Source: JAKFFN01 sp036675025 (GTDB lineage: Bacteria > Sumerlaeota > Sumerlaeia > Sumerlaeales > Sumerlaeaceae). Taken from it: 64,000 nt of DNA. The notes under the pieces are model-generated. The model was not told the origin of the DNA. It saw nothing but the letters and a program-made list of their open reading frames with translations, and searched no databases. Made by a program: the position numbers and the translations under genes. Shown piece by piece: positions 53,769 through 62,548 of this stretch. The first letter of the stretch is position 1. The number at the start of each line of letters is the position of its first letter. The stretch covers positions 12,838 to 76,837 of the forward strand of contig JAKFFN010000055.1 in assembly GCA_036675025.1 (NCBI GenBank), written 5' to 3'.

Positions 53769-55073
53769 TTGAAGTCTGGAAAACTTTTCTTCGCGCTGCT
53801 TTGGCTGTGTATTTTTGCGACGAGCTTCGCTTCTGCCGATACGGATGTTGCGTTTAGTTACCAGGGCAGAGTTAAGGTTGAGGGACAGCCGTTTGGTGGC
53901 AGCGGCCAATTTAAGTTCGCTATCGTTTCTACGAGCGGAACAGAAACTCTCTGGTCAAATGACGGTACGGGCGCTAACGGTAACGAACCTGCCGGCAGCC
54001 TGGCTCTGCCTGTTGAGGATGGCATCTTTAACGTGATGATTGGTGATACCACGGCAGGTATGCAGCCAATCAGCCCCACTATTTTTGCTTCAAAGACGCC
54101 TGTAAAACTTCGCGTGTGGTTTAACGATGGCTCTCGCGGTTTTCAACAGTTGAACCCTGACCAGACCCTGGTAAACCTGGCCCTAACTACTATCGTAACT
54201 GGCGACGAAGACTTCACCGTTTACGTTAACGGGTCCACTGGCAACGATCGCAATAACGGCCTTAAGCCGGCGACCGCCAAGAAGACGATCCAGGCTGCCA
54301 TTGATTCGCTGCCTGAGAGGCTCCGCTGTAACGTAACAGTAGAAATAGCCGACGGTGTTTACCGAGAGAGCGTTTCGATGGCTGGTTTTACTGCCATGCC
54401 GAAAAAGAAGCTGCGCATCATTGGAGATAATACCTGGACACCCTCTCAAGGTGGTTCCCCGGCAGTTATCTTAAATGGATACCTGGCCGGAGAAAGCGGA
54501 ACCAGAAGCCTGAGCCACGGGATCTTTGCTGTTGGTTGCTCGAATGTAGAAATTGAGGGGCTAAAGGTGGTTGGTTACCAGGAAGACGGCATACTCACCG
54601 AGAACGGCACCTATACCTTAAAGAACTGCGTGATGAACTCGTGCGGTAGACAGGGTTATCTTGGACAAAAGAACTGCTACGCCGAGCTGGTGAATTGCTC
54701 TGCGGATTTGAACCTTCAGAGAGGTCTTTGCCTTTCCGACCTATCCAAAGCAACCCTCACCAGTTGCTCAGCGACACGGAATGGGGAAGTAGGATTAGCA
54801 CTCTATAAAGAATGCGCAGTTGAGCTTTTCCAGGCTGGAACCTTTGATTCGAATGGTTCCAAACAGATCGAGTTGGGCGGCTGTAAGATTGCCGCGATGG
54901 ATCCCATCCAGGTGAAAAACAGCCGGCCGAATGCGACCTGGGGTATTTTCAATAGCTACGATTCCATAACCTTCTCGTATGAGAAGTTCGTGTTTTCCGG
55001 GAACCTTTCGCCGCAGTTTCAGAACTACATTGGCGGTAAGGCCTTCTACGTTAATGGAAATCCGGCGCCGTAA
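53769..55073 (+). CDS. Secreted right-handed beta-helix protein (copy 1)
   Basis: 434 residues. The TTG start is chosen because AGGGGAG lies 9 bases before it and it gives a clean signal peptide (KSGKLFFALLWLCIFATSFASA); longer frames overlap tRNA-Gly. The N-terminal 130 residues form a YQGR module (FSYQGRVKVEGQPFGGSGQF, LWSNDGTGANG). After DFTVYVNGSTGNDRNNGLKP a pectate-lyase-like beta-helix begins: TAKKTIQAAIDSLPERL, then coils such as IEGLKVVGYQEDGI and LKNCVMNSCGRQGYLG. No lyase catalytic set is seen; a glycan-binding or structural role is likely. It is a paralogue of the protein at 58685-59971. Confidence 0.85.
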   Translation: MKSGKLFFALLWLCIFATSFASADTDVAFSYQGRVKVEGQPFGGSGQFKFAIVSTSGTETLWSNDGTGANGNEPAGSLALPVEDGIFNVMIGDTTAGMQPISPTIFASKTPVKLRVWFNDGSRGFQQLNPDQTLVNLALTTIVTGDEDFTVYVNGSTGNDRNNGLKPATAKKTIQAAIDSLPERLRCNVTVEIADGVYRESVSMAGFTAMPKKKLRIIGDNTWTPSQGGSPAVILNGYLAGESGTRSLSHGIFAVGCSNVEIEGLKVVGYQEDGILTENGTYTLKNCVMNSCGRQGYLGQKNCYAELVNCSADLNLQRGLCLSDLSKATLTSCSATRNGEVGLALYKECAVELFQAGTFDSNGSKQIELGGCKIAAMDPIQVKNSRPNATWGIFNSYDSITFSYEKFVFSGNLSPQFQNYIGGKAFYVNGNPAP

Positions 55074-55264
55074 ACTAACTGATCAGTACGGTTCCAAGAG
55101 CGCCAGCAAGCGGGCGCACTCCCAGAAGGTGCGGCTTTGCGATGGGGGCGCTGCGCGAGTTGCGGGTATCGTTAAAGGTTCTGTGTACTACGTTCTGTTC
55201 GGCTTCGCGGAAGCCGCGGCCGCGATGTCCTTGAGCTGAACTGAAGGTGTCATCTTCACTGCTT

Positions 55265-56497
55265 CTATCCATAGAAAAAGTATCGGTAAACTTCAACGAA
55301 CTGGATTGATGCCATAGCACTAAAAAGCATGACTTTGACAAGGACTCGTGCGGTCGCTTCATTATGGGGAAATCTTGTACTCGCAATTTCTGACAGCCAG
55401 ATTGTTCCCTGCCAGGCATAGTAAAATATTACTGGCCACATCATAAAGCATATCCTGGGCTGGATGAAATTTGACGCAAAAAACATAGCCGAAAAACTGC
55501 CGAAAAAGAGAATGATATAGGGCCATTGGCCGATAACCGGTCGTTTGATCATTCCAAGTAAGGCAGCTAAAACAGGCAGAAAAAGAAACGCCTGAAAAGT
55601 GCCAATGACTTGTCTCAGAAAATTGCCGGATAGGCGGAAAACCTTTTCTTTGAAAGGTACCGAGAATAGTGTTTCTGCAAACCAGACAAGGAAGCCATGC
55701 CGTTCGGCGTATTTTGCCGGCTCAAAAATGTGAGCGACTTTTATGACGTAAAACAGCCAGCAGACGGTGGGAATAGTAGCCGCTGCAACAAATAAAATCG
55801 CAGCGCCCCATAGGCGTTTCATCATACAGATTCCCAAACCCAGCAGGATTAAGCAATAAACCTCTTTACCGAGGACGAGAATGCCAATTGCTAATCCTGT
55901 CAGGGCCCAACGTACGAAACTTTGATTAGGCAGCCTTTGGGACGGCACTGATTTACTTTCACAGGCCCATACAATCAAGCAGATGGAGAGGATTACGCTA
56001 AAATAGGAAAGCACCTCTGGCACCATTTGCGCCGTCCAAAAATTAAAGCCGTAGCTTAGTCCGGCAAGAATAGATGCTGCAAAGGCATTGCCCGCGCTCA
56101 TGCCGAAATATCTGCTTAGGGAAAAAAACAACCAGAGACTACCAGCAGTTAACATCATATTCCAAACAAGCAAAACTTTAACGGACTGATCATTAATGGC
56201 TTGAGGAACATAACCGGCAGGTTCTGAGAGTGTAAAATCTTCAGTTATACCTAATACCTGGGCCAGTTTTATCGGAGCAGGATATAGTGGTCGTGGCGCT
56301 CTCACAGGTACAGCCGATTTGGGCAGAAGAAGACCGGATTCCAACCACTGCATAAAGTCTGAGTTCTGGTAGCCGGTCTCTTTGTAAAAGTATTTAGCAT
56401 AAGAGCCTTCTACCGGCTGATTGAACCGGAGCAAAAGAACGAAAATTGACAAGGCCAGGAAACAGCAAAGTGCTGCAATCCTCAGGGGGAGAGGCAT
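55265..56497 (-). CDS. Polytopic membrane protein (copy 1 of a paralogous pair)
   Basis: 410 residues with about 10-11 helices. Shared landmarks with the protein at 57351-58619: LLLRFNQPVEGSYAKYFY, the ESGLLLP then RAPRPLYPAPI stretch, LWLFFSLSRYFGMS, GFNFWTAQMVPEVLSYF, LVLGKEVYCLILL and SNFIQPRICFMMWPV. The pattern of an early polar loop then regular helices fits a GT-C glycosyltransferase or flippase-like protein, but I know no named family. ATG 56497 has GGAG 5 bases upstream; the longer frame lacks this. It is downstream of the PhyH gene. Confidence 0.72.
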   Translation of the reverse strand: MPLPLRIAALCCFLALSIFVLLLRFNQPVEGSYAKYFYKETGYQNSDFMQWLESGLLLPKSAVPVRAPRPLYPAPIKLAQVLGITEDFTLSEPAGYVPQAINDQSVKVLLVWNMMLTAGSLWLFFSLSRYFGMSAGNAFAASILAGLSYGFNFWTAQMVPEVLSYFSVILSICLIVWACESKSVPSQRLPNQSFVRWALTGLAIGILVLGKEVYCLILLGLGICMMKRLWGAAILFVAAATIPTVCWLFYVIKVAHIFEPAKYAERHGFLVWFAETLFSVPFKEKVFRLSGNFLRQVIGTFQAFLFLPVLAALLGMIKRPVIGQWPYIILFFGSFSAMFFASNFIQPRICFMMWPVIFYYAWQGTIWLSEIASTRFPHNEATARVLVKVMLFSAMASIQFVEVYRYFFYG

Positions 56498-56620
56498 GTC
56501 AGCTCCAATCACATTAAAAATGACTGATTTCCCCAAATTTGGCTTATGCTGCTTAATGCGAAACCTCCATCGGCTTGCTTCACGTAAAACGGAATTTCTC
56601 TCAGGATAGATGCAGTGGGA

Positions 56621-57370
56621 TCACTTCCACAGTTCATCCAGCCAACGCAATCCATTAGGAAGATCTAATCCGGCATACTCAATATGGATCACCCGCCGGT
56701 GGGTTGGATTTGTTGCCGGGGAGGATGCATGGAGCAGTAGTGGCCGCATGAGCATGACGCCGCCTTTGGGGACGGGGCACGTGACCGGGTCGTGATTGGA
56801 TAACCATTCGGCAATGCCTGCGTCTTTTAACCGGCCGCTGGTGTGTGAGCCGGGCCATACTTTCAGGGCGCCGTTTTTTTCATCGCAGTCATCCAGGTGG
56901 AACCGGAGAGCCAGCATCTGTTCCAGGATTTGGACGGGTGGCTGGACGTTATGGATATCAGCTTTGATCGTCCATGGGCCGAAACCCGGAGCCTCCGCTT
57001 TCTCTCGCACTGCAATGGTGACATCCTGATGGGGCGGGACTTTCCAGTTGGCGCCTGGGGTCTTGTCGAAGAAGGTCGCCTTTACAGCGCGGGCGGAGGG
57101 ACCAAGCACGGATTTAACCAGCTGCAAAACGTGTGGCTGTATTGCCAGGGACCGAACACGGGCGCTTGAGTATAAGAGGTTACGGACAGCGTATGTGTTT
57201 GCACCCGCCGACTGACCGTTACCGGAATCAGCTTCTCCCTGGACAGCTTCTATAAGTTCCTGAACCGCAGCCGGCGTCAGGAGACCCGGCAACATGCAAT
57301 AGCCGAAGTTCTGTATGTCGGTTGCGATTTGCTGAAGTGTTGGTTCGGTTTTATCCATAGTCGATGACAT
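56621..57370 (-). CDS. Phytanoyl-CoA dioxygenase (PhyH) family protein
   Basis: 249 residues, Fe(II)/2-oxoglutarate-dependent hydroxylase. The iron ligands are the HxD-type pair in WKVPPHQDVTIAV near residue 115 and the distal His in LMRPLLLHASSPATN near 212; Arg in HRRVIHIEYAG binds 2-oxoglutarate. Early NFGYCMLPGLLTPAAVQELI is typical. Bacterial members hydroxylate small molecules, amino acids or lipids; the substrate here is unknown. Its start overlaps the end of the upstream membrane-protein gene by 20 bp, so translation is coupled. Confidence 0.88.
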   Translation of the reverse strand: MSSTMDKTEPTLQQIATDIQNFGYCMLPGLLTPAAVQELIEAVQGEADSGNGQSAGANTYAVRNLLYSSARVRSLAIQPHVLQLVKSVLGPSARAVKATFFDKTPGANWKVPPHQDVTIAVREKAEAPGFGPWTIKADIHNVQPPVQILEQMLALRFHLDDCDEKNGALKVWPGSHTSGRLKDAGIAEWLSNHDPVTCPVPKGGVMLMRPLLLHASSPATNPTHRRVIHIEYAGLDLPNGLRWLDELWK

Positions 57371-58619
57371 GATACACTGGAAGGAATTGAATGGCGGCGT
57401 GAATCACCAGGGCTCCAATTTTAAGGTAAGGTTTCCACTTACCGTGAGAAATGCCGAAGATGCGTTTGTCAGCCCAGTCAGCGGCGGCAGAAACTGCAAG
57501 CCAGGAAAACCCGCAAACTACAGGCCACGCCATAAACGAGATCCTGGGCTTAATAAAGTTTGAGCCGAAATACATGGCGGAAAAGGCCAAAGCGAAGCAA
57601 ACCAGCGGCACCAGAAGTCGACGTGGGCGGGCAATTACAAACCCGGAAATCATCAGTACGAACGGGTAATAGAGGAAAGCGTCACCCAAGCTTTTAATCT
57701 GCAGCAAAAAATTTCCGGATAGCCGACGGACTGACTCCGAGAGCGGTACAGTGAACAGCGTTTCCTGCAACCAGACAAAGTAGCCATATTTCTTGTTATA
57801 GGAGTCTGGATCAAAGACTTCGAGTACTTCGGTAATGTACAGTCTCCAGAGAATGGGCGGGATTGCGGCGGTAATAATAAAAGCCAGGCAGCTGATCCAT
57901 TGCCTTTTCCAGCACAGGAACATTGCGGCAAAGAGTATGAGGAAGTACAGCTCTTTGCCGAGCAGAAACAGTCCAATTACTGCCCCGGTGATAGCCCAGC
58001 GGACTACTGAGGCACGTTTGCCGGGAGTTTCCTCAGCCCAGACAGCCAGCACAAATAGCAGAACAACCGCAAAGAACGTGAGGATTTCCGGGGTCAGCTG
58101 GGCAACCCAGAAGTTGAATCCAAAACAGGTTCCTGCAAAGATCGTTGCGCATAACGCATCGAAAAACGTGAGACCATAGTAGCGGCACAAACCAAAAAAC
58201 AGCCACAAGCTTGCTACGGCCAGTAGTATATTCTCTACTGCCAGAGTCTTAACGGCGCCGTTCCACACGGCTTCGGGAATTGGTTCGGAGCTGCTTGTCA
58301 TTGCGTGTTGTTCAATTGCCCCCACAGCCCGGGCGACTGGAATGGCAGCCGGATAGAGGGGTCGGGGTGCCCGTGTTACGGTTGTGGACGTGGGAAGTAA
58401 CAGTCCGGTGTTGATCCATCCAGGGGTATCAACATTCTGATGCATCAGATCAGGCCGAAAATGGTGTGCGTGTTCCCCGGGAACCGGTTGGGCAAACCTC
58501 AGTAAAAAAGAAGCAACAACGATGGCAATAATTGCAATCGCTGCTGCTGCAAATTTTATCCGTGTAAGGTCGCGTCCACCGACAAAACGTAAGATGGACA
58601 AACTACTGTGATGAAGCAC
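57351..58619 (-). CDS. Polytopic membrane protein (copy 2 of a paralogous pair)
   Basis: 422 residues with about 10-11 helices, paralogous to the protein at 55265-56497 along its whole length: LLRFAQPVPGEHAHHF, NTGLLLP then RAPRPLYPAAI, LWLFFGLCRYYGLT, GFNFWVAQLTPEILTFF, LLGKELYFLILF and SNFIKPRISFMAWPV. GTG start, with GAGA just upstream; a TTG about 5 codons later is possible. The gene begins an apparent operon with PhyH and the first copy. It lies 66 bp before the end of the beta-helix copy 2 gene. Confidence 0.72.
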   Translation of the reverse strand: MLHHSSLSILRFVGGRDLTRIKFAAAAIAIIAIVVASFLLRFAQPVPGEHAHHFRPDLMHQNVDTPGWINTGLLLPTSTTVTRAPRPLYPAAIPVARAVGAIEQHAMTSSSEPIPEAVWNGAVKTLAVENILLAVASLWLFFGLCRYYGLTFFDALCATIFAGTCFGFNFWVAQLTPEILTFFAVVLLFVLAVWAEETPGKRASVVRWAITGAVIGLFLLGKELYFLILFAAMFLCWKRQWISCLAFIITAAIPPILWRLYITEVLEVFDPDSYNKKYGYFVWLQETLFTVPLSESVRRLSGNFLLQIKSLGDAFLYYPFVLMISGFVIARPRRLLVPLVCFALAFSAMYFGSNFIKPRISFMAWPVVCGFSWLAVSAAADWADKRIFGISHGKWKPYLKIGALVIHAAIQFLPVYHVIDYG

Positions 58620-58684
58620 TCTCGGCTTTCGGTGATGTTTTGATTATAGAGGTCGCCTCTGCTAAAGTCATAGCAGTCGTATGG

Positions 58685-59971
58685 CTACCAGTAGACTTCG
58701 CCGCCCTTGAACTCAAAGGTTGGACCCAGGATATTTCCGGAAATGTTGAGGCGGTTTTCGAAGTTGTGGAAGTAGGAATACCAGCCGGCGGAGAGGCCGT
58801 AGCCCTTGTTGTTCTGGACGGTGCCCTGGAAGGTGTTATCGACGCCGATCTGGGAACTGCCGATGCAGTGTATGCCGTGCTCGTTGTTGGAGGAGAAATT
58901 GGCAGACGTGAAAATATTAACTGTGCTGCTATCCATGAGCAGCAGGCCGTAGCGGCCATTGCTTTTTGAAATGGGCGATGTCATGAAGGATCGGCTCTGG
59001 CTTCGCACTTCGATGCCGCTGTTGCCGTTATTAGATGCAACGACGTTGTCCAACGTGGAGTGTGCCTGGTTAATAATCTCGAGTCCGACGCCTCCGTTAT
59101 TGCGGATCAGGCATTTCTCGAGATTGAATTTCCCGTTTTCGAATTTGACGCCGGTGGCGGTGGCACCTTCGAAAGCAATGCCGTGGAATTCAACTCCGGT
59201 GCAGTCTGCCGCCAGTACCACGTTTTCTTGAGCCGCTGCGCTGCCTGTGGCGGCGGCGGATATTATTACGGCAGGGGCGCCGGGGGAGGACGGGGTCCAG
59301 GCTTCATCGCCTTGAAAGCTGAGGGTTTCGCCGGGTTTTACGCTGATTCCGTAAACCGTGACTTTTTCGGGATAGGTGCCGTTGGCGATGTCGATCGTGA
59401 CGCTTGCCATCACCCGCCCGGGAAGGATATCTACTGCACCCTGGACGGTTTTCTTAGCCTGGTTAGGCTTGAGGCCGGAGTTGCTGTCGTCGCCATTTTG
59501 TCCGTCGACGTAGATGGTGAAGTCATCGCCGCCGGTCTGCGATGTTATCAGGTTCGTATTGATGAGATTATGGTCGGGATGCAGCTGCTGGAAACCGTTG
59601 ACGCCGTCATTGAACCAGGTGCGCAGTTTTAAGGGTTCCTTGGTTTGAAACACCGTGGAATTGATGGGCAGCATCAGGCCGTTTGCGCCCATTACGACGT
59701 TAAATACGCCGTCGGTCACGGTCAGGGTGAGACCGGTTGTGGGTTCTGAGCCGTCGACGCTAGTGCCGTCGTTTGACCATAGTGTGGAGCTGCCGTTTGG
59801 GCTTATGATGGCAAACTTGAATTGGCCGTCGCCGTTGTGTTCGACTCCCTGAACCTTTACGCGGCCCTGGTAGTTGAACATGACTGTGCCGTCGGCAAAT
59901 ACTGGCACTGCAGCAGTTAATGCGGCGACCGCCGTGGTGGTGAGCAGCAAATTTCTTTTAGAAAAAAACAT
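58685..59971 (-). CDS. Secreted right-handed beta-helix protein (copy 2)
   Basis: 428 residues. Signal peptide FFSKRNLLLTTTAVAALTAA. The N-terminal YQGR module (FNYQGRVKVQGVEHNGDGQF, LWSNDGTSVDGSEP) and the linker DDFTIYVDGQNGDDSNSGLKP match copy 1 closely. Then follow AKKTVQGAVDILPGRVMASV and many short coils (GIAFEGATATGVKF, IRNNGGVGLEII, ASNNGNSGIEV). No catalytic residues are evident. ATG 59971 has AAGGTC about 8 bases before it; the longer frame has no support. It is preceded on the same strand by a small secreted-protein gene. Confidence 0.86.
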   Translation of the reverse strand: MFFSKRNLLLTTTAVAALTAAVPVFADGTVMFNYQGRVKVQGVEHNGDGQFKFAIISPNGSSTLWSNDGTSVDGSEPTTGLTLTVTDGVFNVVMGANGLMLPINSTVFQTKEPLKLRTWFNDGVNGFQQLHPDHNLINTNLITSQTGGDDFTIYVDGQNGDDSNSGLKPNQAKKTVQGAVDILPGRVMASVTIDIANGTYPEKVTVYGISVKPGETLSFQGDEAWTPSSPGAPAVIISAAATGSAAAQENVVLAADCTGVEFHGIAFEGATATGVKFENGKFNLEKCLIRNNGGVGLEIINQAHSTLDNVVASNNGNSGIEVRSQSRSFMTSPISKSNGRYGLLLMDSSTVNIFTSANFSSNNEHGIHCIGSSQIGVDNTFQGTVQNNKGYGLSAGWYSYFHNFENRLNISGNILGPTFEFKGGEVYW

Positions 59972-60056
59972 GGCAGTGACCTTATAGGGCGTACGACCCG
60001 TTAGCGAATGTGGTGACAAAATTTGTCAGCAGGTTGTGACGGAAGAAGGGCGTAGC

Positions 60057-60332
60057 TCAGTACAGAGTCCAGCATGACACGGAAGCTCTTGGTGCGTCTG
60101 AGGCGCCTACAGCCGGTTCGAGGCTGTAGCTTAAGCTGCTGGCTACGCCGGCTGAGCCGGTGTCGTCAGTGTAGCCGACGAGGCTATACTTTTCAGAGCT
60201 GGATATGCCGCCGCCCATGCCTGTGGCTACGTATTCCATCGAGTAACTAGTGGAACGCGGCGTAACGCTGAAGCCTGCAGCGGCAATGGAGAAGATGGCT
60301 GCGCATGCGGCGAGTTTTACCGTGTTTGACAT
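60057..60332 (-). CDS. Small secreted Gly/Ser-rich protein
   Basis: 91 residues. Signal peptide TVKLAACAAIFSIAAAGFSV. The mature part is beta-prone: STSYSMEYVATGMGGGISSS and then KYSLVGYTDDTGSAGVASSL, with pseudo-repeats of SYS-x-E / SYSLE. A short C-terminal tail contains one Cys. ATG 60332 follows AGGGGG at about 10 bases. It lies 85 bp upstream of beta-helix copy 2 on the same strand and is probably co-transcribed, so it may act with that protein. Confidence 0.7.
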   Translation of the reverse strand: MSNTVKLAACAAIFSIAAAGFSVTPRSTSYSMEYVATGMGGGISSSEKYSLVGYTDDTGSAGVASSLSYSLEPAVGASDAPRASVSCWTLY

Positions 60333-60711
<379 letters not shown>

Positions 60712-61704
60712 TTAGCCTATCAGGTCGTGGAGGTGGATCATTCCTACGGGGTGGTTTTGCTGGTCGACTACGGGGAGTACGAGGACTTTGCGGTTGCCGT
60801 TTTCCATGATCTGGAGGGCCTGGGTGGCGAGGATGTCGGAGGTGATGCGGAGGGGATCGCGGGTCATTACGCCGCTTACGGGCTGATGGAAGACGTCGTT
60901 GACGGTGCGGGCGGCACTGTCGGCTTCGCGCTGGAGTATGCGGCGGAGGTCGCCGTCTGTGAGGATGCCGCAGAGCTGGCCTTGCTCATTTACGATGGAG
61001 ACGGCGCCGTGCTTTTCGGCGGTAATGGCGGCGATGGCTTCGCGGAAGGTGGCGGTTTCTATGACGATTGGGTTGGAGCCGGGTTTCATGAGATCGCCCA
61101 CGCGCTTGAACTGGCGGCCGAGGGCGCCGTTGGGGTGGCGGAGGGCGAAGTCGCCGGGCTGAAAACCGCGCTGTTCGAGGAGAACAACGGCGAGGGCATC
61201 ACCCATGGCGAGGGCGGCGGTGGTGGATGTAGTTGGGGCGAGGTTGAGGGGGCAGACTTCGCGGTCGACCTGGATGTCGAGAACGATGTCGGCTTCGAGG
61301 GCGAGGCGGCTTTTGAAGTTGCCGGTCATGGCGATGAGGAGGTTTTTGTTGCGCTTAAAGAAGGGGATGCAGGAGACGACTTCTTCGGTGGTGCCGCTGT
61401 TGGAGAGGGCGAGGACGATGTCGTCGGGCTGGATCATGCCAAGGTCGCCATGGAGGGCTTCACCAGGGTGAATGTAGAAGGCGGGGGTGCCGGTGCTGGC
61501 CATGGTGGCTGCGATTTTGCGGGCGATGAGGCCGTGTTTGCCCATGCCGGTGAGGACCACGCGGCCGCTGCAGTTGAGGATGGCGGTGATGGCGGCGTCG
61601 AAGCTGTCGCCGATGCGGCTGGCCATGGCCTGAAGGGCGCAGATTTCCTGCTGGATGACTTCTTGGCCGCGCTGGGCCAGGTTATGGGCGGTATCGGTGG
61701 TCAT
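60712..61704 (-). CDS. kdsD: Arabinose-5-phosphate isomerase (KdsD/KpsF/GutQ)
   Basis: 330 residues. It makes arabinose-5-phosphate, the precursor of Kdo in lipopolysaccharide. An SIS domain opens the protein (VVLTGMGKHGLIARKIAATM near residue 50, ALSNSGTTEEV near 108), followed by two CBS domains (DLMKPGSNPIVIETATFREA near 205; VMTRDPLRITSDILATQAL near 270). SIS residues for phosphate binding and catalysis (Ser, His in GEALHGDLGM) are present. It is in an envelope-gene group with lepB and lptB. Its minus-strand codons end mainly in C. Confidence 0.95.
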   Translation of the reverse strand: MTTDTAHNLAQRGQEVIQQEICALQAMASRIGDSFDAAITAILNCSGRVVLTGMGKHGLIARKIAATMASTGTPAFYIHPGEALHGDLGMIQPDDIVLALSNSGTTEEVVSCIPFFKRNKNLLIAMTGNFKSRLALEADIVLDIQVDREVCPLNLAPTTSTTAALAMGDALAVVLLEQRGFQPGDFALRHPNGALGRQFKRVGDLMKPGSNPIVIETATFREAIAAITAEKHGAVSIVNEQGQLCGILTDGDLRRILQREADSAARTVNDVFHQPVSGVMTRDPLRITSDILATQALQIMENGNRKVLVLPVVDQQNHPVGMIHLHDLIG

Positions 61705-61740
61705 GATTGGGGTTTTACCGTTAAGGGGGATTGTGATTCT

Positions 61741-61775
61741 AGAACGCGGAGAACGGCGAACGGAGAACGGAGAAC
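61741..61775. repeat. 7-bp tandem repeat array (five units)
   Basis: Five heptamers, AGAACGC then GGAGAAC, GGCGAAC, GGAGAAC, GGAGAAC. Rotated, the unit is ACGGAGA, close to the ACGTAGA unit of the array at 60437. It sits 37 bp upstream of kdsD. Confidence 0.85.
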
Positions 61776-61782
61776 GCGCCGC

Positions 61783-61836
61783 ATATAGGGCAGATAGGAC
61801 CTATAGGACATATAGGACCAATAGGACATATGGGAC
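61783..61836. repeat. 9-bp tandem repeat array (six units)
   Basis: Six 9-bp units with consensus ATATAGGAC, the first ending GGGC. It follows the heptamer array by 7 bp and lies between lepB (3' end) and kdsD (5' end). The unit shares its GGAC/GGGC end and length with the array at 53234. Confidence 0.9.
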
Positions 61837-61897
61837 ATACAGGTGGTTGAAGCTGATTGGGGATAATTCTTGTGCCGTTGCTTGATTGTGGCCGTGT

Positions 61898-62425
61898 TCA
61901 CTGGATTTTTCCGAGGCGACTGATTGGCCAGTAGCGGTAGGTGATGACTCCGAGGATGTCGCTGCGGGGGATGGGGCCGAACTCGCTGCTGTCCTGGCTG
62001 TTGTTTCGGTTGTCGCCGAGGAGAAAGACTTCATCTGGTTTCAAAATCCAACGCTGGTTGGGGGTATCAGCGAGGACTTCTCCAGGGAGAGATTTGTCGG
62101 AGCCGTCGAGATAGATTCGGCCGTTGGACACGCGGACGGTGCTGTTTGCTCCGGCGATTACGCGCTTTACAAGGGGCATCGTGCTGCCGAAGGGGTCGCG
62201 TACGACTACGATAAGGTTGTCGAGGTTTGGGAAGTCGTTTTGTTCGCGCATGACGAGGTAGTCATCTATGAGCAAGGTGGGCTCCATACTGCGGGAGATG
62301 ACCTTGAAGCTTTTCCAGTGGCCGGTGAGGAAGAAGCTCCAGACGACGAGAATGGGGATGAGTATGAGGGTGCTGATTATCCAGCGGACTTTGGAGATTG
62401 GCTTGCGGTACCCGGAAAAGGCCAT
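61898..62425 (-). CDS. lepB: Signal peptidase I
   Basis: 175 residues, S26 family. One N-terminal helix (IISTLILIPILVVWSFFL), then the catalytic Ser in SRSMEPTLLIDDYLVM near residue 45, the catalytic Lys in PLVKRVIAG near 86, and the conserved GDNRNNSQDSSEFGPI near 135. It removes signal peptides from exported proteins such as the many in this window. It is on the short side for the family but has all boxes. Divergent from lptB. Confidence 0.95.
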   Translation of the reverse strand: MAFSGYRKPISKVRWIISTLILIPILVVWSFFLTGHWKSFKVISRSMEPTLLIDDYLVMREQNDFPNLDNLIVVVRDPFGSTMPLVKRVIAGANSTVRVSNGRIYLDGSDKSLPGEVLADTPNQRWILKPDEVFLLGDNRNNSQDSSEFGPIPRSDILGVITYRYWPISRLGKIQ

Positions 62426-62548
62426 TGATGTAGGTAATTCCTTTTTTGTTTATCTTGCCTGCTGACCTGATTAGATGTTGGGACGAAACTGTTTCGTTGT
62501 CGAGATAATTGCCGTACGCCTGAGAAATTTGAAGGAGACGTAAGACCG

